DNA of 6,162 nucleotides from Deltaproteobacteria bacterium (lineage in GTDB: Bacteria > Desulfobacterota > Desulfarculia > Adiutricales > Adiutricaceae). The position numbers and the translations under genes were made by a program. Positions 5,883-6,162 of this stretch are shown piece after piece. Each line of letters starts with the position of its first letter. The stretch's first letter is position 1. The notes under the pieces are model-generated. The model did not search any database and was not told the origin of the DNA. It worked only from the letters and a program-made list of their open reading frames with translations. Where the stretch lies: assembly GCA_031278795.1 (NCBI GenBank), contig JAITJT010000296.1:1-6162 (forward strand), written 5' to 3'.

Positions 5883-6162
5883 TTGAATTCAGGCGTAAAT
5901 ATTAGAAACTTACATTTTTACAAACAAAACCTCAGCTAATACTTGCGTATTGAAGTTTCTGGTGTGTGTTACTGAATTATTTAATGTTTAGGACAAAAAT
6001 CGCCCTTGTTGATGAGCGCAGCTCACACGTATCAATCATGAAACTTACCTTTTACATGATTAACCGTAATATTCCATATTTTAACAGATACGATTATCGT
6101 CCTTCAACTTAGATTTATGGGAAATTAAAATTCCCAATAAATACTAATATTTTCAACTTATT

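Larger units (their letters stand above)
4793..6162. other. Long gene-free AT-rich region
   Basis: About 1.4 kb with no convincing coding sequence: stop codons are frequent in all frames and the few short frames lack ribosome sites. Base composition is far richer in A+T than the genes to the left. No tRNA or rRNA is recognisable. Small palindromes are scattered through it: TTTATA-TT-TATAAA near 5190-5203, CGTAAA/TTTACG at 5161-5182, TAAAATT-ACTGG-AATTTTA at 5638-5656, TGAGC-GCA-GCTCA at 6013-6025, AATCATG/CATGATT at 6034-6061. Promoter-like words occur, for example TTGACT (5822-5827) and TAGACT (5846-5851) 18 bp apart on the plus strand, but have no gene behind them within the window. It may be a decayed region, a regulatory or untranslated RNA locus, or the upstream region of a gene beyond the right edge. 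Confidence 0.6.

Noticed and set aside
5984..6112. 42-codon frame on the plus strand (MFRTKIALVDERSS...), with an internal ATG at 6038
   Set aside because: Neither ATG has a ribosome site, the product resembles nothing I know, and frames of this length arise by chance. It could at most be a gene remnant.

Overview
The window looks like chromosomal DNA of a Gram-negative bacterium. It has an outer-membrane beta-barrel gene and a lipoprotein gene. The TrpA sequence (IIEIGVPFSDPVADG, a VLGTTGV loop, PDLPLEES) reminds me most of Desulfovibrio and other Desulfobacterota. Frequent AGG/AGA arginine and ATA isoleucine codons would suit a thermophilic or anaerobic member. The taxon is inferred from remembered family resemblance, not from a search.

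Left part (1-1901, + strand): the distal end of a trp operon. trpB enters from outside the window, missing about 36 N-terminal residues, and is followed at once by trpA. The two subunits form the tryptophan synthase complex that completes tryptophan synthesis. About 190 bp of AT-rich DNA follows, holding a strong hairpin. It separates trpA from a convergent gene.

Middle (2095-4660, - strand): two cell-envelope genes read leftward, separated by about 700 bp of gene-free DNA. The upstream one encodes a 464-residue porin-like outer-membrane protein with its own GC-rich intrinsic terminator. The downstream one encodes a small NlpC/P60 lipoprotein, probably a murein endopeptidase, with its own terminator. 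They look like two single-gene transcription units, not an operon. Both have leaders with foldable structure. In the NlpC/P60 leader, an anti-Shine-Dalgarno sequence can pair with the ribosome binding site.

Right part (4661-6162): about 1.5 kb without a convincing gene. It is strikingly AT-rich beside the moderately GC-rich genes. It holds nested inverted repeats just upstream of the porin, a cluster of TACG-containing short repeats, and five copies of the hexamer TTAGCG. I recognise no tRNA, rRNA, CRISPR array, insertion sequence or known riboswitch.

I do not see an obvious new multi-gene system. The best leads are regulatory: the NlpC/P60 leader switch, the porin upstream repeats, and the motif-bearing AT-rich segment.
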